Shown here: positions 36,601-48,600 of the stretch, one piece after another
Numbering within the stretch: the stretch's first letter is position 1
How the letters are laid out: the number at the start of each line of letters is the position of its first letter
Assembly: GCA_016648135.1 (NCBI GenBank)
Contig: JADDOH010001528.1
Span: 1 to 64,000, forward strand
DNA from: Agrypnia vestita
Taxonomy: Eukaryota > Arthropoda > Insecta > Trichoptera > Phryganeidae
DNA: 64,000 nt
Direction of reading: 5' to 3'
Made by a program: the position numbers and the translations under genes
Notes under the pieces: model-generated
Database searches by the model: none
What the model was told of the DNA's origin: nothing
The model's input: the letters and a program-made list of their open reading frames with translations, nothing else

Positions 36601-39600
36601 ATAATAAATCCTTTATATGCGATTTTAACGCCACTCCAATACTTTATTGTATCAATATATTTTTAGGTGTAACTGATAGATGAATACAGGATGTAACAGA
36701 ACTAGTCCATAATACTGTAACGAAGCTAAAAAGAATCACGCACTCATGTCAAGTGACAGCTGTTTGACGAATTATGCCTAGCATAATCTACGGCTAAACA
36801 TCGAGAAAACACGAGGAAGTTCTCGTAAACACTGGAATTTAGATATCAGCATTAGCGAATATAAATACGGTACACGGGAGTAAGGACGAGTCAGTTGTTT
36901 CCGGGCGCGTTGACAGCGATAATAGAAGCGAAGGCAGTCGCGAGGTGCGGGCCAGACTGGCCAAGCGAGCGGTAGCGGCGAGTTGCGAGGCCAGTGGTGC
37001 CAAGCAAGCGGTAATTCGACAGCGATATTCTGGAAAGTTCTTACGTTGCGAAATAAACCGAAGCGAAATTAATAAGTGCGGAAATTGGATGGAGTATTCC
37101 AGTGAAAAGTGAATAAAGTGTTGAAGCGAATATAAAGTGTCTATTACGAATGATAAATTTGAGAAACAGTTTAATTTAAGGAATAGCGTTACATTTAATA
37201 GTGTTAAGAGACTTTGTACGATCGCTTAATTAATTATTCAGTAATCAATAAATCTGTTCTTGCATTCCAGCGTTTTCTTTAATTACTCCTGCAACCACGA
37301 CACGTGACAATACATTACAGGTAGATTTCTGCCTTGATTATAAGTCGAAAATGTTCAAGCAACCATGACCTGATTGATATAAGGTCATAATTAAGGAGAT
37401 ACGCGATGTCAAAAGTTTGCATACTTTTTTCAATATTTCCGACTTATTTTTTGCAAAACGTTGGATTATCATTACGGTAACTTATATCTATGATAAAAAG
37501 TTCATTATCTTTAACACAAGTCAAATAAAATATTAAAAACCTTCCAATTCCGATTGCAAAACATTCCATTGGAATTTTTTCAGGGTTTTTATTATTTTAT
37601 TTAACTTTTATTGAAAAAAATGAAGTTTTCGTAATCGATATACGTTACTGTAATGATACTTCAGCGTTTTGTAAAAAATAAAAATCAGAAATATTGAGAA
37701 AAAAATGCAAACTTTGCATAACTCCATAACTATTGATATTGTGTCATGGTTGCTTGAACATTTTCGACTCATAATCAAGGCAGGATTCTACCTGTAAAGT
37801 ATTGTGGACTAGTTCTGTTACACCCTGTATATGTAGTAGATATCCTTTCTGAAGTCACACACTTGTAATTTTTTCACTTTTTTAAATTCAAAACAAACAA
37901 AAATCATTTTACATATTAACAACGAGCTTTTGTTTTGTAGCAATATAGCATCAAGAGATAAATTCTAAAGTGTCCGTGATTTAAATAATTTCAGAATAGC
38001 ACCAGAAAGCAGGTGCTTGCCCGATCATCTGAGATAAATTTGCATTTTTTGTGTGCGCGTGTGTATGTGTGACCCCAAATGTATGTAAGGATGCATTGTC
38101 ATCGACATCGAATCGATGTGCAAAATTTCAGCTCGATTGGTTGACGGGAAGTGCGTTAATTTTCACTTCACAGTCCAGGAATGCAGAAAAAGGCATCATT
38201 TTTTTCTCAAAAGCCAACCCTTTCATGAAGATCGTAATCTCAAGAATCATTTCGGTGTTTGCAGAGTTAATATTACACAATGAGGCCGGCGCCGCACTAG
38301 GCGTATCTTCCGTATGTAACGCGCCACATTCGATGGATCGTCCGCGCTTAGTGTGGCGCCGGCCTAAATCAACTGGCGTAAATCGTGGTTAACACTCCCG
38401 GCACGGGGTTACAACTTAACCCCAAAATTTTTATTTTTTAAAACAATTTAATATTTATTGATTGATATTGAGTTGGTATTCTTTATAATCCTCATAAATA
38501 TCCCAAAGAATACAACACGCAAAGAAAATAAAATAATAATGTGTAATAAAAGACAATCAAAAGTAGAAAAAATTATGTTTTTCCATAGACTGTACTATAC
38601 AATATTCTATACGATACGCTTACTTCATTCTGCTTGCGCGGCTTCTGTCAGTCAGACGCTTCTGAGTCACGAGACGTCAACATTCTACGGATTCTTATAA
38701 AATGAAAAATTTTGCAGAATCTTGTTCGCATTGTATAAGAAATGCAATTAAAAATATTATTGATCATTTTCACACCATTACATTTCATTAACTCTTAAAA
38801 GACTGTGCTAAAAAACACCTTTGGGAACGGTGGTGTAACACAGCGTAACATGTTTTTAATATGCGGTAAAAAAGATTTATTTTCAATACAGATAAGACTT
38901 TGTAAAGGTCCCTTTATATAATTATGTGAGATAAACATATATATTTGCATTATTTTAGTAAATTGTCAGAAAATCATGGCATATCGAATTTGCGTGCGCT
39001 CACGCCGACGAATCATTACCAACTGAATTCGACGACGCAGTCGAATGCATTCCGTCTTTGTCTAACTCATGTTACGCGATTTTACTGTGCTCTTTCGATA
39101 TTCGATATTCTCTTTCACCGAAACTCAAGTAGCTTCGTCTCTGTCCTACATGAAATAAGTGGTATTGCCCTGCTCTCTCTCTTACTCGATTTAACTGTGA
39201 TATGCAATATTCTGATCTCTTTTACTCATTGCCCGAAAATACAAGAGTAATTACAACAGTATAACAATTTAATTTAGTCATTTTTATGTGAAAATGTCTA
39301 TTCGATGATTACAAAATACATGACGTTTAAGTTTTGGTAAATAAGGTAGATATTAAATATTTTCTATGACATGTAGACTTACGTTACACCACCGACACAC
39401 AGGAGTTAAAACGCAAATTTGACTGGGGTCACTTTGTTACCCCACTCTGGCCCCGACCCTGTTTTCCATCTCCGGTATCAGAAGGTTGAACAGTGCGCTC
39501 CGCCATTTTGATTATTGACTTTTATGGCATGACTAATGCATTGTAATATATGGAGACCACGACAGCTGTCAAAGGTAGCCGTAAATTGAGTTCGTTCCGA

Positions 39601-42600
39601 GCAGCGCGGGTAACATTTATTAGCGTTGTCACTTACTGCCTTATCGATCCGGATACCGACGGATACACTGTTGATATAGGACAAACCACCTTGAAATTTT
39701 CATTTTATTTTTTAAAAGTGGAGTTTTTTAACTGCGTTCTTAGAACATATAATCATATAAAAATATTGTTTAAAAAACTAACCGATAAAAATCAAGTTTT
39801 CTTTATACTCCCTTTCTCATTGAAACAGATTTCGCTCCTACTCCACGCGTCGGGCTCGAAAATTAAACAATATATAAATCGTTAAAATTTCGAAAAATCC
39901 AAAATTATAATATAATTATTAATTTTTTAATCGAAAATTTGTTAGATCATTTTTATCGTCGCCACGAGTACGCCTGCAAAGTTTCAGCTTGATTGGATCA
40001 CGGGAAAAGGGTTAAAAATCGATCCAAAGTTTTTTTCGGGAGACAAGCATACGCTACGAGTTAAAAGAAAGGTAATAAAAATATATGCTGGTACATGATA
40101 GAAGTCAAAAATTGAAATTATTGATGTGTAACATCTTTCTTCTCGTTTTCCTGCGATTTGCGGCAGTGATTTCGTGAAAATGGACGGAAATGCGTAATAG
40201 AAAATTAAGACGCGCGCAATATCACATGAGCAAGGAGCGCGATTGAGGAAAATCATGGATCATAAACGAATCAATGTCCAGCAAGCGCCATCACGGCGAA
40301 AACGCACACTTCCAACAGCCAACGCTTCTGATTTTATATATATGCTACGCGGCTGGAGTCAAGCGTGTGGATGTAGTAACTTTGATATATTTTGGCTTAT
40401 AGCTTCGAAACTATCCAATAAATACTTATTTTTTTACATTAATGTAAACAATAACTACCCATAATGATTTACATTCTCAAATTTTACGTAATTTATGTGA
40501 TTATTTTTAAATATTTATTCAAAGTTTTCATACTATATGTATGACGGCACTCTACCGCCATCTATGAAAATAAATAAAAACATATAATTGACCAAACACA
40601 TTTCTAAATAAAAATGCGTATATTTACTAATTAATAAATATACAGGTATTAGCTTTTTTAAATTTTGAGGTTAATTTATGTCGCTGCTCAATTGATATTT
40701 TTAATTGTGAGATGTCAAATGTTGCGTTTTTTATTTTCAGGCATATTCTAGTATATATGTTTAATAATTCGAAAGAATATCTTATATACGTTAAAAAGGA
40801 ATATTGCTAAAAAAATCTCCAGTTTAAAAAATAAAATCACCAGGCTCCCTTATATCGCACTACATAAACAGCCTCACACGAGAACAGACCACATTGGTGT
40901 CTATTAAAAGGAAGAAGAAAATTATTATTTTTTGCCAGAATATACGTTTGGTTGTAAATGGGTCAAACTCGAACGCATACACATGATGATGTACCGTCTA
41001 TATTATGACCGGTTTTAAAAAATAACCCAATCGTATGAAATCAGCAGGCAATAAATGGGTGATAGTTAATCGCAGACACTTATAGTCGAGTGGTGGCCAC
41101 AATCGACCGCGTACAGCCGATAGCCAATTGCCGACACCAACGGTCGGTCAAATTGCTTAACCGGTCGGGTGCCAGAGCGCAGATCTGCGCTCCCTAGACA
41201 CGTATGCGAATTCGGCCTATTTTACCTGCGTTTATGGGTTTTTAAAGCTTATCATTGGTTATATCTCAAGTTTTTGAATGAATGAACGAGTTCTATTTGT
41301 CGAGTAACCTCATTTGCCGGGCAAACCGGACAAAAAATCATTCCAAATGTCGTCTTCGAACCGCGCATTAATTGTGTTATTTATCTGTTAAAAAAATTGT
41401 TGTAAATTAAGTTTTTTTACTCCCTTTATATTAACTCGAGGCGTCTGCTTGTCTTCTTGTCTGACGAAAATACTTTGGATCCATTTTAAACCCTTTCCTT
41501 TCCCGTGATCCAATCGAGCTGAAACTTTGCAAGCAGACTCGTGGCGACGATCAAGAAGATCTATCAAATTTTCGTTAAAAGTAAATAAATTTTTGGATTT
41601 TTCAAATTTTGAATGGTTTTTTCATACAACTCAGTAAGTTGTACGAAAATACTCCGACGCATCTGGTAGACATGAAACCCGAAAATGAGAAAGGGAGTAT
41701 TGTAAAAACTTGGTTTTTATGGGTTAGTTTTTTATATTCTTTGATATATTTAGATCGAAAATATTGAAATACAATATCTTTGGTGTTATTGCTTCCATGG
41801 TTTTATTCGATAAACATGTGCGTACATTTCTGACAGTAAATTTCGTTACTTATTTTCATTATTAATGAATAAGTAATTATTGTACAAGTAATTATTGAAA
41901 TATGAGTAATTATTGAAGTTTGTATATTGAGAAACAAGAAACTGCAATTTCTTAGCGATTATTGTTGATTTTTACATGAATATAATCATCACAAAAAAGT
42001 GCCTGAAAAACAGCAATCGTGCGCGAAATTGCGCGGCATACGACCGGTTAACCGCCAGTATACTTATTAGAGTGACTAGTAAATTAGAAGAATCGTGTGA
42101 TTGGCTCAATTTTATTGCTGTACACATATTTTTGTTTAATTTATTAAGCTCTCTGTGCAAACTGCGTTTGATTCATTGTCTGTGTGTTATACTCGTACAG
42201 TGTGATAATGGGTAAGGCGATTCTTAATTTATCTCTCGCAGGTTAAGCAGGACACATATCTCGGGTTTTGAAGCTGCGCACGGAGGCGTTGACACGATTT
42301 TTGGGATCTCCAGAAAGAAACAACACTTGACTATACAAAACAACCGAGCAGCGCTTCGTTAGGTTAGAACAGCGGTACTCAACCTTTTTTCCTTCGGGCC
42401 ACATACACATGTTTGCTAAGTTATGCGGGCCGCAACATTATATTTATATAACGAAAAAAAATCGTATAGGTAAAAACAAACGTTTCAACCAATACTGTTT
42501 TTTCCTATATTAATTTTTTTTCGTCATATCAGTATAATGTTGCGGCCCGCGTAACTTGGCTAACATGTGTATGTGGTACGAAGAAAAAAAAGGTTGAGTA

Positions 42601-45600
42601 TCGCTGGGTTAGGTCCTTCCCATAGCGATATAAACCCTTCCCAAGTTCGCCGGCTTCCCGCGACGCTGGCCTCGGGGAAGCCCTACCAACACCGAGTCTG
42701 ACTATCAGTCAGTCGCTTCGGCAATGAGCCTAGAATACAATTCTACATTTCTTACGCCGGCCGCACACTGGATGCGTTTTCGTACGAAATTGAGTAGTAC
42801 GTATACGTACGAATACGCAACTACATTCTTCGAAGTAGTATTGAACATGATTAGAAGTGCGTGTACGCGCGTATAGACGCGACGTCCGACACGATCCGGA
42901 TTTGTTCGGAAATTTTTGCGATTTCGTACGATGGGTATGGAAAATTTTGTCAATTTGACACATGACCACAAATGTTTGTGGGACCAAAGTGATTCGACTG
43001 CGTGACCATCAGCGCAGATCATGGCGGAGAATCTCTAAAGAACTAAAAATACCTGTAAGTTAAATAATTTGGTTTAATGAAGGTGAGGTATAAAATTATG
43101 TACTTCGAACAAAAAATATTTTAAATATTTCTCCGATGTTATGAGCTCTAGTTGCACTTCGATTCTCCCCAGCATTTGTGAATCTATTAGATAGTCATGA
43201 AATTTGCCATAATAGAGTTCTTCAGAAGATACAGATTATTCATTTGGCACACACGTTTTTGGAGAAATGCGAAAAGTAACTAACTGATCCTGACCAACGC
43301 AAGGCCCAATCAATGTGCGCGCTCCAAACGTACGAAAATAGTCGTACGAATACGTACGTAATAATTCGTATCCAAAGTGCGACCGGCCTTATTCACAATC
43401 CAACATAACATCTTTCCTCTCGCTTTCCTGCAATCTGTGGCAGTAATTTCGTTAAAAGGGACGGAAGTGCGTAACACGAAATAAGACGCGCGCAATTCCA
43501 TTTAACCAATGAGCGCGCGCGGAGCACGCGCGATGGTCAAAAAATCATCGTTTATAAACAAATCCATATAAAGTCCAGCAAGTGCCATTGCAGCGAACAC
43601 GCACACTCCCGGCCAACGCTTCTGATTTTGTATATATGTTGCGAGGCTGGAGTCAAACGTGTGGATGTTGTAACTTTGATATGTTTTGGCTTATATCTTT
43701 GAAACTATCCAATACTTTTTTTTACATTAATGTAAACAATAACTACCCTTAATGATTGACATTCTTAAATTTTATGTAATTTATGTGATAATTTTTAAAT
43801 TTCTAAACAAAATGCGTATGTAGATATACGGTACCTACTTAGTCCGTCAAAATTCAATAACAAATAAATGCACGTACATTTTCTTTACTCGTATTTACGA
43901 ATTAATAAATATATGGGTGCTTTTTTAAAATTTGATGTTAATTTCTGTTGCAACTCAATTGATATTTTTAATTGTGAGATGTCAAATGTTACACATCATA
44001 TGCGACTACAGTAAGGCTCGCTCGTTTTTTTTCATGTCCGATATATGTTACTGTAATGATAGTCCAACGTTTTACAAAAAAGAAATCAGAAATTATGAAA
44101 AAAAAAATGCACAAATAGATGTCCCATATTTCCATAACCATTGATATTAGTCATGATTGCTTGAATATTTTCGACTCATAATCAAGGCAATAATATAATC
44201 CTGCGAGGTTACTGACACAAATAACCTTGTATATTTAACACTAAATGTAAATAATGTAAATAAATTTATGTGGGTTATGAAAACAATGGCAGCAATATAA
44301 AAAAAACTGAATGGCAGTCATCGAGGATTACTAATTTGTAAAGTAGTACTGAATTCGAGATTTATGGGAAACACAGCCTATTTTTTATAGGAACCATGAT
44401 TTTGGAGGGATAGATACATAAAATCTAGAATTCAGTAAATTCTAAATTAGTAATCCTCGGTGACCGCATTCAAAACAACAATATATATATATATGTATTG
44501 TATTTTGTATAAGTAACCATGTATGTATTCTTACTTGCATTAAGTTAATTATTTATCAAATTTTTCAATTACATTTTGTTGACTGCTTTTATTTTGTTTT
44601 CAAATATTTACTCATGTTTTAAAAGCCCCTTGGGCGTAAATAAATAAATAGAAAAATTATTATAAAATAAACTGTTTTATAAATTTCATATGTATGTATA
44701 GCATTTAAGTAGCTTGTTGGTCTTGTGGTTAGGGCTCTCGCCTCGTGATCCAAAGGTCGCGGGTTCAAATCTCACTCCAGATCACCAAGTTAGTCCTATT
44801 TTCATAGCACAAGCGTTTAGCTTAGTTTGAAAATAGTTAGAATATTGATGTGACACGTATTCCGTGTTCGCATCACTATTTTTTTTTTTTAATATGTATA
44901 CATTTGTAAATGACCACGCATGCTGATATATATTTACTAGTGATGCGACGAATACTACTTTTCACGAATACGAATAGGAATATCAAGCCTAGTATTCGGC
45001 GAATACGAATAATTCAACAAGGTTGAATTATTACTATTTATTACAACTTTTCTTTATTTACTAAGAGATTTAATAATTAAAATTTACCACCGGCAAATTT
45101 TTGTTCAAGAAGCACAACATTTATTTAGGTCGAAAATAAATATCACCTTTTTCAAGCTTACGAGAGGTCATGTTATTAGATTTAATTTGAAATTATTTTA
45201 TAAGAGTTAACACTTTTACACACAACGGAAACAAAATGGAACGAACAATACGTATTACAAAACGAAAACTACATGAAATGAGCACCTGACCTTATTAATA
45301 ACCCAACGAAACTAGATGAAAGTACTCATGCTATGCTGTGAAACAAGTAACAATCGACAACTTGTGAACACAATAAATCCATTGATTCAATGTTAGGGGA
45401 ATCTCCGATAATAGAGTGCGTAGGATACACGGTGCACAGCCAAACCGTAATTTGCGTTGCGTTCAGTTATAAATAGTTTGTTTTTAATATTCGTGATGAT
45501 TTTCGGCGAATACGAATAATCGTATTCGTTGCATCACTAATATTTACATTTATAATGTAGAATATTTTGAGTTTGTTCAAATCTTTCAGAACAGTAGTGG

Positions 45601-48600
45601 ATTTCATATCACAGAGACATTATTAATCAATTAATATAAAGTGATCACTTAAGCCAACCATAAGATAGGTCATACGTCCTATAAACCTATACATACCTAA
45701 ACCCGAAAGACTTCTATACCTACTTTTCCATAATAAAAAAAAAAATAATAAAAAATAAATAAAAAAACTACATTTTCGTCTCTGTGAGACATCTATAATA
45801 TACATTAATTTATAATGTACACTGTTATCTAGATATGTATAAGATTTTTATATTATTGTAATAGGTGTAAACCGTAAAAATTAAATAAAATAAAAAACAT
45901 TTTGTTTGTTTTTTTGCCATTTGCTGCCTTTTATACTCCGCCTAATATATACACACATACGAATTTGCCGAGCCGACTATTCGCTCCAATCGCGCAACAA
46001 TCGGGTCACAGCTGATAAAACGCACGGCTCCTCGGCGATTTCGCTTTTCACGTGATTCAGGCGTGACCACGTGGTCCGGCGAGGCCGTGACGTCAGTTCC
46101 GTTCGAGGATCCAGCGGTCTCGTCCCCGACGAGCGAACTGGCCATCACCCGACATTGTTTACGACAATACGGCCATCTCGTCGATTATCTTTGCCCGCTT
46201 CGCGACAATTTCAAATGTCACATACTAAATTGAGTACAGGTGCCTCATAGCTTATAGCAAACACTTAAAAGATGGATAGCTGCCTCGATAATGAATCGAA
46301 AATGTTCAAGAAACCATGTCAGGAATCGACTTGTATATTAAATAGTGATAACGAATACTACTGTCACGAATACGAATATCAAGCCTACTATTCGGCGAAT
46401 GCGAATACGAATAATTCAACAACGTGATAAATAATACACCACTGTTCTTTTTTTACTAAGAGATTTAATAATTAAAATTTACCACCGGCAAATTTTTGTT
46501 CAAAAGGCACATTTGTTTTATCCGTTTGTACATTCCCAGCGGTCGAAAATAAATATCACTTTTTCACGCTTACGAGAGGTCATGTGAATAGGTTTAATTT
46601 GAAATTATTTTATAACAGTTAACACTTTTACACATTACGGAAATAAAATGGAACAAACAATATGTATTACAAAACAAAAACTACATGAAACGAGCACCTA
46701 ACCTTATTAATAAACCCAACGAAACTAGATGAAAGAACTCATGTTATGTTGTGAAACAAGTAACAATTGAACAAATCCATTCATTCAAGGTTAGGAGAAT
46801 CCCTGATAATAGAGTGCGTAGGTGTGATCGGATAAGCAGTGCACAGCCAAACCGTAATTTGCGTTACGTTCAGTTATAAATAATATGTTTTTAATATTCG
46901 TGATGATATTCGGCGAATACGAATATTCGTATTCGTTGCATCACTAATATTAAATTCATCGAAGTAATCCCCAGTCTCTATCGATTTCCTTCTCGTCTCG
47001 ATATCACGGAGCCAGTTTTGACACTGCAACATTGTATATCAAAAAACGTATTTCAATTGTTCCACTTAATGGTGTGGTTGGTTGGAAGAAATTGATAACT
47101 GGCAAGAAACCCGCCATTATAATGAAATGTACACAAAAGTGAATAAATATATAAATAAACAGAACTGCTGCGAACCCACCAGAGCGACACCAGAATAAAG
47201 GCCTCCCCAAAATAACATAAGGACAAAGTCACTAAGGGGTCACTTCATCCAGCGGTTCAGCTTCGAGGAATTCAAGAAAAGTATGCATCAGGGAACAAGC
47301 AGCTCGCGGGAGACAGATCAAGTATTATGTCGCCTAGGCTTTAAAGAAAGGCAATTGATTTGCGATTTTCTTTTAGAAAAGTGAATATTTTTTGAGTAGA
47401 GTACGGTAATACATTTGAGTATAAAAACGGATGGATACCGTTTGGTTAAAAAACGCATTTCTTAATCCTGGCGCCACCTAAAACAATTATGGCATAATAT
47501 ATAATATCAATCGTCATGCACATATTATACAGGCTACGAGGAGAGGTCCAAAAGTCCGCGGAATGGATGGGCTGTTAATTAAATAAAACCGTTAAATTAG
47601 TTTTCTCTTTCAATATAATCTCTCTCAAGCTATGTGCATTTCTGAGATCTTGAAATTAGCTTTAAAAAAATACATGATTACTCTTTGTCCTCAAAATAAG
47701 CCGAAATCGTCTTTTTCTCTTCTTCATCGGAATATTTTTATCCCTTAGCTCATTTTTTTTAAATTTGGGAACAAATAATAATTGTTTGGTCCAGACTATA
47801 AGGTAGATGAGCAAACGACTCAAGGCCACCATTGCAGAGCGGTCGGTTTGCTCTTGCGAACTTGTGCGTTGTCTCACAAGAGCAACATTGCTCGCGTGAA
47901 TCTGTGCGTTGTCTCGCAAGAGCAATATTGCTCGTGTGAACCTGTGCGCTGTCTCGCAAGACAAACATTGCTCATGTGAACTTGTGCGTTGTCTCACAAG
48001 AGCAACATTGCTCGTGTGAACCTGTGCGCTGTCTCGCAAGAGAAACATTCCTCATGTGAACTTGTGCGTTGTCTCACAAGAGCAACATTGCTCGTGTGAA
48101 CCTGTGCGCTGTCTCGCAAGAGAAACATTGCTCATGTGAACTTGTGCGTTGTCTCACAAGAGCAACATTGCTCGTGTAAACCTGTGTGTTGTCTCGCAAG
48201 AGCAACATTGCTCGTATGAACCTGTGCGTTGTCTTGCAAGAGCAACACACTCCAAAGTTGTGTACAACTAAAAAAAACGATAATGCGTGGATGTTCTTAC
48301 GGTGGAATTGGTGAACATTGCATTAATCCAGCTCACACAGGTTGTAAGCCCTGGTCTAGCGTATAAAAAAAGACTTCCATACATGTTTTTTGTCTCTCTG
48401 GGACTTAGTCTGTCTGACAAGGAACTTTATAACGGTGTTCGATGTTTTCCGTACAGTTTCTTTCAGATTGAGTTATTTGCAGGGCGACATCTCGCGAACG
48501 AAAGGCGTCGCAGGGCTGAAACTTGGCATGCACAGTCACAATGAGATCCCGATTTGCGTCACACTAAGCAAGCGGACATACCGGTCTCGCTTCCCCTCAG

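Noticed and set aside
45942..46148. Alternative coding first exon of OSBP joined to 32646
   Set aside because: The donor-like GTATGT at 45960-45955 leaves two bases, whereas the exon at 32646 needs one, so the ORD would be out of frame.
47662..48048. 128-codon - strand frame full of SCETAHRF / LLRDNAQ-like repeats
   Set aside because: It is produced by the 40-bp minisatellite. The unit is not a multiple of 3, so all frames cycle through the same bases. There is no domain or start context.
47849..48245. CRISPR-like array
   Set aside because: The units are contiguous 40-bp repeats without unique spacers, in an insect nuclear genome.
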